The position numbers and the translations under genes are program-made. 64,000 bases of DNA from an uncultured Pseudodesulfovibrio sp. (lineage in GTDB: Bacteria; Desulfobacterota; Desulfovibrionia; Desulfovibrionales; Desulfovibrionaceae): positions 2,622,001 through 2,686,000 of the forward strand of contig NZ_OY761823.1 in assembly GCF_963664965.1 (NCBI RefSeq), given 5' to 3'. Positions 28,271 through 35,282 of this stretch are shown in pieces (within the stretch, counting starts at the first letter, position 1; every line of letters begins with the position of its first letter). Below the pieces are notes generated by a model, which was not told the origin of the DNA, did no database searches, and was given only the letters and a program-made list of their open reading frames with translations.

Positions 28271-28299
28271 TTGACCGGTATTCGGGTTTTCCTTAGAAC
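28271..28299 (+). promoter_or_regulatory. Sigma-70-type promoter of the first tRNA-Asn
   Basis: TTGACC (28271-28276), a 17-base spacer, and TAGAAC (28294-28299). It ends 24 bases before the tRNA. The -35 box matches five of six consensus bases and the -10 box four of six. Confidence 0.7.
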
Positions 28300-28323
28300 C
28301 TTTTTCGCTTCAACGGCAAGCAT

Positions 28324-28399
28324 TCCCCAGTAGCTCAATCGGCAGAGCGGGTGACTGTTAATCACTAGGTTCGCGGTTCAAGTCCGTGCTGGGGAGCCA
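28324..28399 (+). tRNA. tRNA-Asn (GTT), copy 1
   Basis: A 76-base tRNA with encoded CCA. The acceptor arms TCCCCAG and CTGGGGA pair fully, the discriminator is G, the anticodon loop is CTGTTAA with GTT at 28357-28359, and the T arm contains GGTTCAAGTCC. It reads AAC/AAU and should be a substrate for Tgt (queuosine). It is followed within 10 bases by an intrinsic terminator. Confidence 0.98.
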
Positions 28400-28407
28400 A
28401 GAGAATC

Positions 28408-28440
28408 AAACCCTCGGTAATTACCGAGGGTTTTTCTTTT
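28408..28440 (+). terminator. Intrinsic terminator after tRNA-Asn 1
   Basis: Palindrome AAACCCTCGGTAA / TTACCGAGGGTTT followed by a T-rich run (TTTTTCTTTT). Confidence 0.9.
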
Positions 28441-28505
28441 ATTTACAACGCAAAACAGTATTTTCAAGGCTGTCTCATTTTTTTACACGATATGAATAAA
28501 AGCAC

Positions 28506-28534
28506 TTGAAATCTGAACCTCATTCAGCTATTAC
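28506..28534 (+). promoter_or_regulatory. Promoter of tRNA-Asn copy 2
   Basis: TTGAAA (28506-28511), 17-base spacer, TATTAC (28529-28534). Downstream, CTCGTTG (28541-28547) and CAACGAG (28559-28565) form a 7-bp hairpin in the pre-tRNA leader. Confidence 0.75.
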
Positions 28535-28571
28535 TCCCTCCTCGTTGACGTTCAAACGCAACGAGAAATGC

Positions 28572-28647
28572 TCCCCAGTGGCTCAATCGGCAGAGCGGGT
28601 GACTGTTAATCACTAGGTTCGCGGTTCAAGTCCGTGCTGGGGAGCCA
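28572..28647 (+). tRNA. tRNA-Asn (GTT), copy 2
   Basis: A 76-base tRNA with encoded CCA, identical to copy 1 except for one base in the 8-12 region (AGTGGCTC here, AGTAGCTC in copy 1). Anticodon GTT. It has its own promoter and terminator. Confidence 0.98.
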
Positions 28648-28655
28648 AGAAAATC

Positions 28656-28687
28656 AAAACCCTCGGTAATTGCCGAGGGTTTTTTCT
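28656..28687 (+). terminator. Intrinsic terminator after tRNA-Asn 2
   Basis: Stem AAAACCCTCGG / CCGAGGGTTTT with a 6-base loop, continuing into TTTT. It is the diverged copy of the terminator after tRNA-Asn 1. Confidence 0.9.
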
Positions 28688-28757
28688 TTGGTTTACCCTA
28701 TAAATACCAACCTCCAAGACTCTCTCAATTTTTTTTGCTTGGAATGAATAAAACCAC

Positions 28758-28786
28758 TTGAAACCTGAACCTTATTCAGCTATTAC
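28758..28786 (+). promoter_or_regulatory. Promoter of tRNA-Asn copy 3
   Basis: TTGAAA (28758-28763), 17-base spacer, TATTAC (28781-28786). A leader hairpin CTCGTTG / CAGCGAG follows (28793-28817); one base differs from copy 2 but still pairs as U-G. Confidence 0.75.
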
Positions 28787-28823
28787 TCCCTCCTCGTTGA
28801 CGTTCAAACGCAGCGAGAAATGC

Positions 28824-28899
28824 TCCCCAGTGGCTCAATCGGCAGAGCGGGTGACTGTTAATCACTAGGTTCGCGGTTCAAGTCCGTGCTGGGGAGCCA
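28824..28899 (+). tRNA. tRNA-Asn (GTT), copy 3
   Basis: A 76-base tRNA with encoded CCA, identical in sequence to copy 2. Anticodon GTT. The start lies 43 bases after the first base of the -10 box, the same distance as in copy 2. Confidence 0.98.
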
Positions 28900-28907
28900 A
28901 GAAAATC

Positions 28908-28940
28908 AAAGCCCTCGATAACTATCGAGGGCTTTTTCTT
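28908..28940 (+). terminator. Intrinsic terminator after tRNA-Asn 3
   Basis: Stem AAAGCCCTCGATA / TATCGAGGGCTTT followed by TTTTCTTT. Stem bases differ from the two earlier terminators on both arms, so pairing is kept by paired changes. Confidence 0.9.
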
Positions 28941-29022
28941 TGGCTTAATTAATAAAAAACAATATATTACGGTGAATTAAATACATCACCACAACTGTCA
29001 TTTCTAATATGGCTGAAATAGC

Positions 29023-29051
29023 TTGAAGCCGGCAACTGAATCAGCTATTAC
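29023..29051 (+). promoter_or_regulatory. Fourth copy of the tRNA-Asn promoter, in front of a small ORF
   Basis: TTGAAG (29023-29028), 17-base spacer, TATTAC (29046-29051). The spacer end and -10 box (TCAGCTATTAC) are identical to the tRNA copies. No tRNA follows; an ATG lies 10 bases after the -10 box. Confidence 0.6.
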
Positions 29052-29060
29052 CTCCCCCTT

Positions 29061-29225
29061 ATGGAAATCATATCAATTGCTTCAATCATTGTCGGCTGTG
29101 GCGCAATTCTGGGCCTTGTGCTTTATGCAAGGGGCTCTCGAACACAGACAACCAACCGCCCCAATATCAATATCGACTTTGATACAGCCAAAGAACGAGA
29201 AGATAAAAACCGCTACTTCAGCTAG
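29061..29225 (+). CDS. Putative leaderless 54-residue membrane protein
   Basis: A 54-residue frame starting MEIISIASIIVGC and ending KEREDKNRYFS. Residues 3-22 form one hydrophobic helix and the rest is polar and charged, so it would be a single-pass small membrane protein. There is no Shine-Dalgarno site. Instead the ATG sits 10 bases after a -10 box (TATTAC) copied from the tRNA-Asn promoters, so the mRNA would begin at or just before the ATG. A strong terminator follows 26 bases after the stop. I do not recognise the family. It could be a chance frame; the promoter, terminator and clean topology argue for a gene. Confidence 0.5.
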   Translation: MEIISIASIIVGCGAILGLVLYARGSRTQTTNRPNINIDFDTAKEREDKNRYFS

Positions 29226-29250
29226 CCCCCAATCACCAGACTGTTTTTGA

Positions 29251-29276
29251 AAGCCGCGCCTTGCGCGGCTTTTTTC
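29251..29276 (+). terminator. Intrinsic terminator after the small ORF
   Basis: Stem AAGCCGCGC / GCGCGGCTT with loop CTT, followed by TTTTTC. It separates the tRNA/small-ORF region from the exporter operon. Confidence 0.9.
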
Positions 29277-29341
29277 TTGACTTTTATCCACTGCCACTGC
29301 CACGTTATACATGGTTGCATCTTCAACAAAAAGGCAAAACC

Positions 29342-30310
29342 ATGAAGCACCTCGCAACTGTATTGACGTTGCTGATTACTACAGCCCTGCTTTCCGCATG
29401 TTCAGACACACCTGCCAACACATTTCAAGGCTATGGGGAAGGCGAATACGTATACATATCATCCCCTATCGGCGGTGCCCTCAAAGAACTACACGTCACC
29501 CGTGGACAAAACGTTCAACAAGACGCGCCACTGTTTACACTGGATCAGGACTTTGAAAAGGCTGCTGTCAAAAAAGCCCGCCATGAATTGCAAGCTGCTC
29601 AAAATAATCTCGCCAATCTTGAAAAAGGAAAACGCCCTTCCGAAATAGCAACAATCCTTGCCCGTCTCAAACAGGCCAAGGCATCTTCGGCTCTTGCTCA
29701 AATAGAATACACCCGCCGCGTGAAGCTTATCAGCGAACACACCATTTCGCAGGAAGAGCTTGACCGGGCAAAAAGTGATTATGATCAGAAATCACAGCAG
29801 GTTCATGAAATAGCATCCGAGCTGGCGACTGCCCGCCTCGGTGCCCGGAGTGACGAAATCAGAGCGGCAGCCGCTCAAGCACTTCAGGCAGAAGCGGCTC
29901 TGGAACAGGCTCTCTGGAACCTCAACCAGAAAAAGCAAAGTGCTCCACAGGACGGACTTGTTTTCGATACGCTCTACCGCGCCGGAGAATGGGTCCCTGC
30001 CGGCAAACCCATTGTCAGCCTTCTTCCCCCATCCAACATGGAAGTCATTTTTTTCGTACCGGAACCCCTCGTGGGGTCCCTTTCGATCGGTCAAAAGACC
30101 GTAGTAACATTCGATGGGGCGTCATCTCCCATACCGGCTGAAATCTATTATATATCACCATCAGCTGAATATACTCCCCCGGTTATCTTTTCGAGCGAAA
30201 GCCGAGCCAAACTTGTTTTCAGAATCAAAGCCAAACCGAAAATCAAGGACGCTCACCTACTGCATCCCGGACAGCCGGTAGATGTCACTATCCCTGCCCT
30301 TTCCCCTTAA
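29342..30310 (+). CDS. Membrane-fusion (HlyD/YbhG-type) lipoprotein of an ABC exporter
   Basis: A 322-residue periplasmic adaptor. Signal peptide MKHLATVLTLLITTALLSAC ends in a clear lipobox, so it is probably lipid-anchored. Next come a split barrel-sandwich domain (GALKELHVTRGQNVQQDAP and GLVFDTLYRAGEWVPAGKP), a long coiled coil (about 70-185) and a beta-barrel region (VEVIFFVPEP-like). This is the YbhG-type adaptor that links an ABC-2 exporter to an outer-membrane channel. The ATG at 29342 gives the signal peptide; upstream sequence in frame is not coding-like. Two ABC genes follow in the same direction. Confidence 0.88.
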   Translation: MKHLATVLTLLITTALLSACSDTPANTFQGYGEGEYVYISSPIGGALKELHVTRGQNVQQDAPLFTLDQDFEKAAVKKARHELQAAQNNLANLEKGKRPSEIATILARLKQAKASSALAQIEYTRRVKLISEHTISQEELDRAKSDYDQKSQQVHEIASELATARLGARSDEIRAAAAQALQAEAALEQALWNLNQKKQSAPQDGLVFDTLYRAGEWVPAGKPIVSLLPPSNMEVIFFVPEPLVGSLSIGQKTVVTFDGASSPIPAEIYYISPSAEYTPPVIFSSESRAKLVFRIKAKPKIKDAHLLHPGQPVDVTIPALSP

Positions 30311-30325
30311 AAACAAGGAAATAGT

Positions 30326-31261
30326 GTGTCTGCCGAAACTGTCATAGATGTGCACGGATTAACCAAGTCGTTTGGTAAAAAGACTGTGGTCAACAATCTG
30401 GACATGACCATTCGTAAAGGGGAAATTTACGGATTCCTCGGTCCGAACGGCTCCGGAAAGACCACCTCGATCCGCATGCTCTGCGGTCTTCTGAAACCCA
30501 ACTCGGGTTCCGGCTCCTGTCTGGGATATGACATAAGAACGGAATCCGACCTCATTCGGCCTCATGTGGGCTACATGACACAGAAATTCAGTCTTTACGA
30601 AGACCTGACAGTCAGGGAGAATCTCGAATTCACAGCAAAAGTATTCGCCTTGGAAACCCCAGCAGCAATGGTAAATGAGTGTATCGACCGCATGGAACTC
30701 GGACAATTTGAAAACCAGCTTGCTGGCGCACTCTCAGGTGGGTGGAAACAACGCCTCGCCCTCGGGGCCTGCACACTGCATTCTCCGAAACTTCTGCTGC
30801 TCGATGAACCGACCGCAGGGGTCGATCCCGGCGCCCGACGCGATTTCTGGGATCAGGTGCACACCCTTGCGTCACAGGGAATAACAGCCCTCATCAGCAC
30901 TCATTACATGGATGAAGCCGAACGCTGCCATCGTCTCGCGTACATCGCATATGGCAACCTCCTCGCCTCAGGTACTTCCGAAGAAATGATACATGATGCA
31001 CAATTGACGACATGGAGCGTAACATCCGATCAAAATGAAACAGAACTGCACGCACTTTCCGAGCAACTCAGGAATCTGCCCGGTATCGATCAGGTTGTCG
31101 CATTCGGCACCACGCTCCACGTAAGCGGCCGCAATCCGCAACGCATCAAAGACAGTATCAAGCCTTTCCAGACAGAACGATTTTCATGGGAACTCATTGA
31201 AACAAGTCTGGAGGAAGTTTTCATCGACCTCATGCAAAAGAGCAAGGCAGGACTGAAATGA
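30326..31261 (+). CDS. ABC-2 exporter ATP-binding protein
   Basis: A 311-residue ATPase with Walker A GPNGSGKTTS, Q-loop YMTQKFSLYEDL, signature ALSGGWKQRLALG, Walker B LLLLDEPTAGVD and switch ISTHYMDEAERC. LSGGWKQ rather than LSGGQ is seen in the YbhF-type drug and lipid exporters. The start is a GTG at 30326 with AAGGA 6-8 bases upstream. It ends in ATGA, overlapping the permease start. Confidence 0.92.
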   Translation: MSAETVIDVHGLTKSFGKKTVVNNLDMTIRKGEIYGFLGPNGSGKTTSIRMLCGLLKPNSGSGSCLGYDIRTESDLIRPHVGYMTQKFSLYEDLTVRENLEFTAKVFALETPAAMVNECIDRMELGQFENQLAGALSGGWKQRLALGACTLHSPKLLLLDEPTAGVDPGARRDFWDQVHTLASQGITALISTHYMDEAERCHRLAYIAYGNLLASGTSEEMIHDAQLTTWSVTSDQNETELHALSEQLRNLPGIDQVVAFGTTLHVSGRNPQRIKDSIKPFQTERFSWELIETSLEEVFIDLMQKSKAGLK

Positions 31262-32391
31262 GCAGTTTCTCGCCCAAACGGTTTTCTGCGATGGTAATCA
31301 AGGAATTCATCCAGATGCGCCGGGACAGACTCACTTTTGCCATGATGATCGGCATCCCCCTCATCCAGCTCGTACTGTTCGGCTATGCGATTAACTCGGA
31401 CCCACGCCATCTGCCGACAGCCGTTCTGTCCGCCGACAACACTCCCTATTCGCGCACCATTGTGGCGGGAATGCAGACAAGTACCTTCTTCGATATTACA
31501 CATCACCCGAAAACCCGCACTGAAGCCATTCGTCTTGTCCGCGAAGGCACGGTCCAATTCGCGCTCACCATACCGGAAAACTTCGGCCGCTCACTATTGC
31601 GCGGCGACAGACCTGTGCTTCTGCTTGAAGCTGACGCCACGGACCCGACGGCAACCGCCAAAGCCGCCTCGTCATTCCCGGAAATAGTTCGGCAGGCACT
31701 CAGCCATGAACTGAATGGTCCCAACGCCGTCCTGAACCAGAAGCAGGCTCCCGTGGATATTCGAATCCATAATGATTACAACCCGGAAGCCCAGACCCAA
31801 TACAACATTGTCCCGGGCCTGATGGGAGTCATCCTGACACTGACGCTGGTCATGATAACCTCGCTCGCCATCACGCGAGAGTCAGAACGCGGTACCATGG
31901 AACACCTGCTTTCCACCCCCATTCAGCCTCTGGAAGTCATGCTCGGCAAAATCATCCCCTATATTCTTGTGGGATATATTCAAATATTACTAATTATTAC
32001 AGCATCCCGCTTCCTTTTCGACGTCCCCATGCACGGTAGCATTCTACTGGTTTTCGCCTCATCAATCGTCTTCATCGGTGCCAACCTTTCCGTAGGCGTC
32101 ACCATATCGACCATGGCCCGCAACCAGTTGCAGGCGGTTCAAATGTCCATATTTTTTTTCCTGCCGTCGCTGTTGCTGTCCGGATTCATGTTCCCATTCA
32201 GGGGAATGCCCCAATGGGCGCAGGCAATCGGATCAATTCTTCCGTTGACGCATTACCTCCGTCTGATCCGCGGCATACTTCTTAAAGGTAATGATTTAGG
32301 AAATTCCGTACAGCACGGCTGGCCCATTCTTGTTTTCTGGCTTGCCATCATCGCCATCGGCCTCAAGCGATACCGGCGCACACTCGACTGA
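31258..32391 (+). CDS. ABC-2 type permease (YbhS/YbhR-like)
   Basis: A 377-residue inner-membrane permease. One N-terminal helix (about residues 21-42, after FIQMRRDR) is followed by a periplasmic domain (about 45-170) and five C-terminal helices with the family block RESERGTMEHLLSTPIQP and GFMFPFRGMP. YbhFSR-type exporters usually have two permeases; here only one is visible, so a homodimer is likely. The start overlaps the ATPase stop by 4 bp. Substrate is unknown. Confidence 0.9.
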   Translation: MSSFSPKRFSAMVIKEFIQMRRDRLTFAMMIGIPLIQLVLFGYAINSDPRHLPTAVLSADNTPYSRTIVAGMQTSTFFDITHHPKTRTEAIRLVREGTVQFALTIPENFGRSLLRGDRPVLLLEADATDPTATAKAASSFPEIVRQALSHELNGPNAVLNQKQAPVDIRIHNDYNPEAQTQYNIVPGLMGVILTLTLVMITSLAITRESERGTMEHLLSTPIQPLEVMLGKIIPYILVGYIQILLIITASRFLFDVPMHGSILLVFASSIVFIGANLSVGVTISTMARNQLQAVQMSIFFFLPSLLLSGFMFPFRGMPQWAQAIGSILPLTHYLRLIRGILLKGNDLGNSVQHGWPILVFWLAIIAIGLKRYRRTLD

Positions 32392-32475
32392 TACTCTCTC
32401 AAAAGCTGTTTACTTCACGATTCTAAGTCATTAAGTTATAGACTGCGACGAACTGAAAGGAGTTGAAACGCAGCC

Positions 32476-34119
32476 ATGACATTTTCTATTCTCGCCGGAC
32501 TTTTCGGCGGCTTGGGCCTCTTTCTGCTCGGCATGCGCCTGATGACAAAAGGCCTACGAAATGCCGCGGGACCGGCTTTGCGAAAAATCCTCAGTAATTG
32601 GACCAAAACACCATTCAGAGGACTCTTCTCCGGATTCATGATTACGGCATTGGTGCAGTCTTCCAGCGCCATAACCGTCGCGGTCATCGGTTTCGTTAAT
32701 GCCGGTCTCATGTCCATGGCCCAATCCGTCGGAGTCATATTCGGCAGCAACATCGGCACGACTGTAACAGGCTGGATCGTTGCCGCCGTAGGAGTAAGCG
32801 TCAAAGTCAAGGCCCTCGCTCTCCCGCTCATCGGCATCGGAGCGTTGTTACGCCTGACCGGTGCCAATACTCGCCGAAAGTATATTGGCGATGCCCTGAC
32901 CGGCTTCGGCATCTTCTTTTTGGGAATCGAGATACTTCAAAGCTCGTTTCACTCAGTTGAAAGCAGCATCAACCTTGCGGCCTTCACCTTCGGCAACGTG
33001 TTTGACATCGTCATTTTCGTTTTCATAGGCTTCCTGCTGACACTGCTCATGCAAAGTTCCAGCGCAGCCATGGCTCTGGTTCTCACAGCCGCCATGTCTG
33101 GCATAGTAACCATGGAAAGTGCGGCAGCCGCTGTCATCGGCACCAATATCGGCACCACGACCACAGCCCTGTTTTCCGTTATCGGCGCGACATTCAACGC
33201 AAAAAAAGTCGCCGCGGCGCATATCATTTTCAATCTGGGCACAGGGATCATCGCCCTCTTTCTCATCCCTGTCTTTCTTCTGGTTTCCCAATCATTCGAT
33301 TTTAACATGGCGGCCAGCCTCGCAATATTCCATACGTCTTTCAATCTGTTGGGCGTCTGCGTATTCCTCCCCTTCACTGGCCAACTTGTATCATTCCTTG
33401 ATCGACATATCGGCCGTGAAATGGCCGAACTCGGCAAGCCCAGATACCTTGACAGCAACACACTCAAAACACCGACCTTCGCCATGGACGCACTGTTCAT
33501 GGAACTGGGCAGCCTCGGTGAAGCCGCACGCCTTGTCGGACAAAAAGCCATTACCTCGAAATTCCGCCACAAGGATTTCATCAAGGACAAGGCCGCACTG
33601 GACAACCTGATTCTCGCAATCAAGAAATACTGCGTGAAGATGCAGCATCTGGACCTGCCCGAGTCCGTGGCAGACAAGCTCCCCAAAGCGCTTCGCGTTG
33701 TGCAGTATTTTCAAAAACTCATTACCATTGTTGACGATGTATCCAAAGACCACGCATTATTGAATCATCAAATCCCCGGTACCGCAGCAGCCACGGCCCG
33801 CAATTTTCGCAGGGAAATACGTGATATTTTGAATGTGGCACACACGCCCTGTGCGCCCGAATTCGCAGAACTGGAAAAACTCCTGAAAGATCTGCACGTC
33901 CATTACAATGAATTGAAAGAAGCCCTGCTCCGCCTTGGTGCTCAAGGCCGAATAGATCTTAACCAGATGGTCGCTTTGCTTGACTATTACTCACGCATGC
34001 GCGTCATGTGCGAACAGGCCGCCAAGGGAACGACCCACTGGGCCATGATTCGAGACATTGACATCACCTGCTCGACCGCGACCGAAAACAATGATTACGC
34101 CTGGAAACCGAAAGAATAA
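32476..34119 (+). CDS. Na+/phosphate cotransporter family protein (NptA/YjbB type)
   Basis: A 547-residue membrane protein. The N-terminal 310 residues hold about eight helices with two inverted repeats marked by ALVQSSSAITVAVIGF and LLMQSSSAAMALVLTA, the QSSS motifs of Na/Pi cotransporters, and GSNIGTT and GTNIGTT. The C-terminal 200 residues are a helical PhoU-like cytoplasmic domain. Relatives move phosphate with sodium, often outward in bacteria. The next gene lies 33 bp downstream. Confidence 0.92.
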   Translation: MTFSILAGLFGGLGLFLLGMRLMTKGLRNAAGPALRKILSNWTKTPFRGLFSGFMITALVQSSSAITVAVIGFVNAGLMSMAQSVGVIFGSNIGTTVTGWIVAAVGVSVKVKALALPLIGIGALLRLTGANTRRKYIGDALTGFGIFFLGIEILQSSFHSVESSINLAAFTFGNVFDIVIFVFIGFLLTLLMQSSSAAMALVLTAAMSGIVTMESAAAAVIGTNIGTTTTALFSVIGATFNAKKVAAAHIIFNLGTGIIALFLIPVFLLVSQSFDFNMAASLAIFHTSFNLLGVCVFLPFTGQLVSFLDRHIGREMAELGKPRYLDSNTLKTPTFAMDALFMELGSLGEAARLVGQKAITSKFRHKDFIKDKAALDNLILAIKKYCVKMQHLDLPESVADKLPKALRVVQYFQKLITIVDDVSKDHALLNHQIPGTAAATARNFRREIRDILNVAHTPCAPEFAELEKLLKDLHVHYNELKEALLRLGAQGRIDLNQMVALLDYYSRMRVMCEQAAKGTTHWAMIRDIDITCSTATENNDYAWKPKE

Positions 34120-34152
34120 ACTGCTACTCAATGGCTCAATGGAGACCGTTCA

Positions 34153-35196
34153 ATGAATCGACGTCAACTTGCTGTTCTGCTTATCTTCTGCGCCCTCGCC
34201 CTTGCTGCGGGGGCGTACGTCCTCCTGTCAGAAGCCCCCAAGGAGGAATATGTCGTCCACCGTGAAGCGGTCAAACCACCGCCAGAAGACGTCAAGGCCC
34301 CCGCCTGGGTAGACAGCGGCCAGACTCCCGAACCTGACTATACTCCGGCTCAGGCAGAAGCCCACAACGCGACTCCCGTGCCTCCGAAGCAAGAACCGGA
34401 ATATGTACCTCAGGTTATCGAAGTCAAAGAGGACAGCGTAGTTACTCTCTCTTTTGTCGAAGCGCTCTCCAACTTTTTCCTGTCCCGTTTCGTACCGGCT
34501 GATACTTCCGGCGTTTCGACCACCGGTGTCAGCGCCAAATCGGTCAACATGCACTTCGGACAGGAACTGACAGGCTTCTCCGTCCCCGGTGACGATATTC
34601 GGACCGCACGCAAGGCTGTGCTTGATTACGCATTTACACCTTCGATGCTGAAAACTCTGGAACAAATATATTCTCCGGCTTTCCTGGCATATCTTGTAGA
34701 TTCAGCCACAACGCAAGAGCGCGAATATACCGTTGGGATGGATAAGGAAATTCGCCCCCTGACTGTTGCAGAAACCAGTGAAATGCTGAGACTGAATGCC
34801 AATGTCCTGAAACAGACGGCATCCATATTCAGAATCATCGCCAACGACCCGACCATAACCGAACTGGCAGGCAAATATCTTCGTTCCGCCAAAGCCGTGG
34901 AACGGGCCAACGGTCAATTGCAGACCGCCATTGCCGACGAAAAGGATACGGCCAAAGCGGGACAGCGTCTCAAACAGGCAATACTGCAACGGGAACACGT
35001 CAAGAATTCCATTGTCAGCCGAATCAAACGGCATTGCCCCGGATGCAGTTCCTCTGAGGCCTTCTACATAGCGCAGTGGGCTTACCGCAGAGTACTCGGA
35101 GAACCGGTAAAACGTCTCCCCACTTTCAAAACGGCCTCAGAACTATTGGACAAAATGTCAAAACGCTTTCTCCAAGAGGCTGCAAAACTGAAATAA
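34153..35196 (+). CDS. Membrane-anchored protein of unknown function
   Basis: A 347-residue protein I do not recognise. It has one N-terminal membrane helix (about residues 5-25), a Pro/Glu-rich linker (about 30-95) and a soluble, largely helical domain of about 250 residues, probably periplasmic. Near the C-terminus is a CPGCSSSEAFYIAQWAYRR segment with a CxxC. The ribosome site GGAG lies 9 bases before the ATG. It is 33 bp after the Na/Pi cotransporter gene and probably shares its transcript. Confidence 0.75.
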   Translation: MNRRQLAVLLIFCALALAAGAYVLLSEAPKEEYVVHREAVKPPPEDVKAPAWVDSGQTPEPDYTPAQAEAHNATPVPPKQEPEYVPQVIEVKEDSVVTLSFVEALSNFFLSRFVPADTSGVSTTGVSAKSVNMHFGQELTGFSVPGDDIRTARKAVLDYAFTPSMLKTLEQIYSPAFLAYLVDSATTQEREYTVGMDKEIRPLTVAETSEMLRLNANVLKQTASIFRIIANDPTITELAGKYLRSAKAVERANGQLQTAIADEKDTAKAGQRLKQAILQREHVKNSIVSRIKRHCPGCSSSEAFYIAQWAYRRVLGEPVKRLPTFKTASELLDKMSKRFLQEAAKLK

Positions 35197-35282
35197 GGAC
35201 TCTCCCCAACGGGATACGCTTTACTCTGTATTTGTGCTTATGATTCCTACTGGAAGACATTAACTGCATCAAAGGAGTTGCA

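Larger units (their letters stand above)
28506..28940 (+). repeat. Tandem promoter-leader-tRNA-terminator repeat (two full units)
   Basis: Two near-identical units of about 250 bp, starting at 28506 and 28758, each hold a promoter, a leader hairpin, tRNA-Asn and a terminator. A third copy of the promoter part follows at 29023-29051. Spacer sequences between units are also recognisably alike (for example ATGAATAAAA before the -35 box). This is best explained by recent tandem duplication. Confidence 0.85.

Noticed and set aside
28324-28940. CRISPR-like look of regularly spaced repeats
   Set aside because: The repeated part is a full tRNA-Asn gene with promoter and terminator; repeats are far too long and spacers are alike, not unique.
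29023-29250. A 75-codon plus-strand frame overlapping the 54-residue small gene
   Set aside because: It begins inside the -35 box of the promoter and reads the terminator region; the other frame has a clean membrane helix and a stop just before the terminator.
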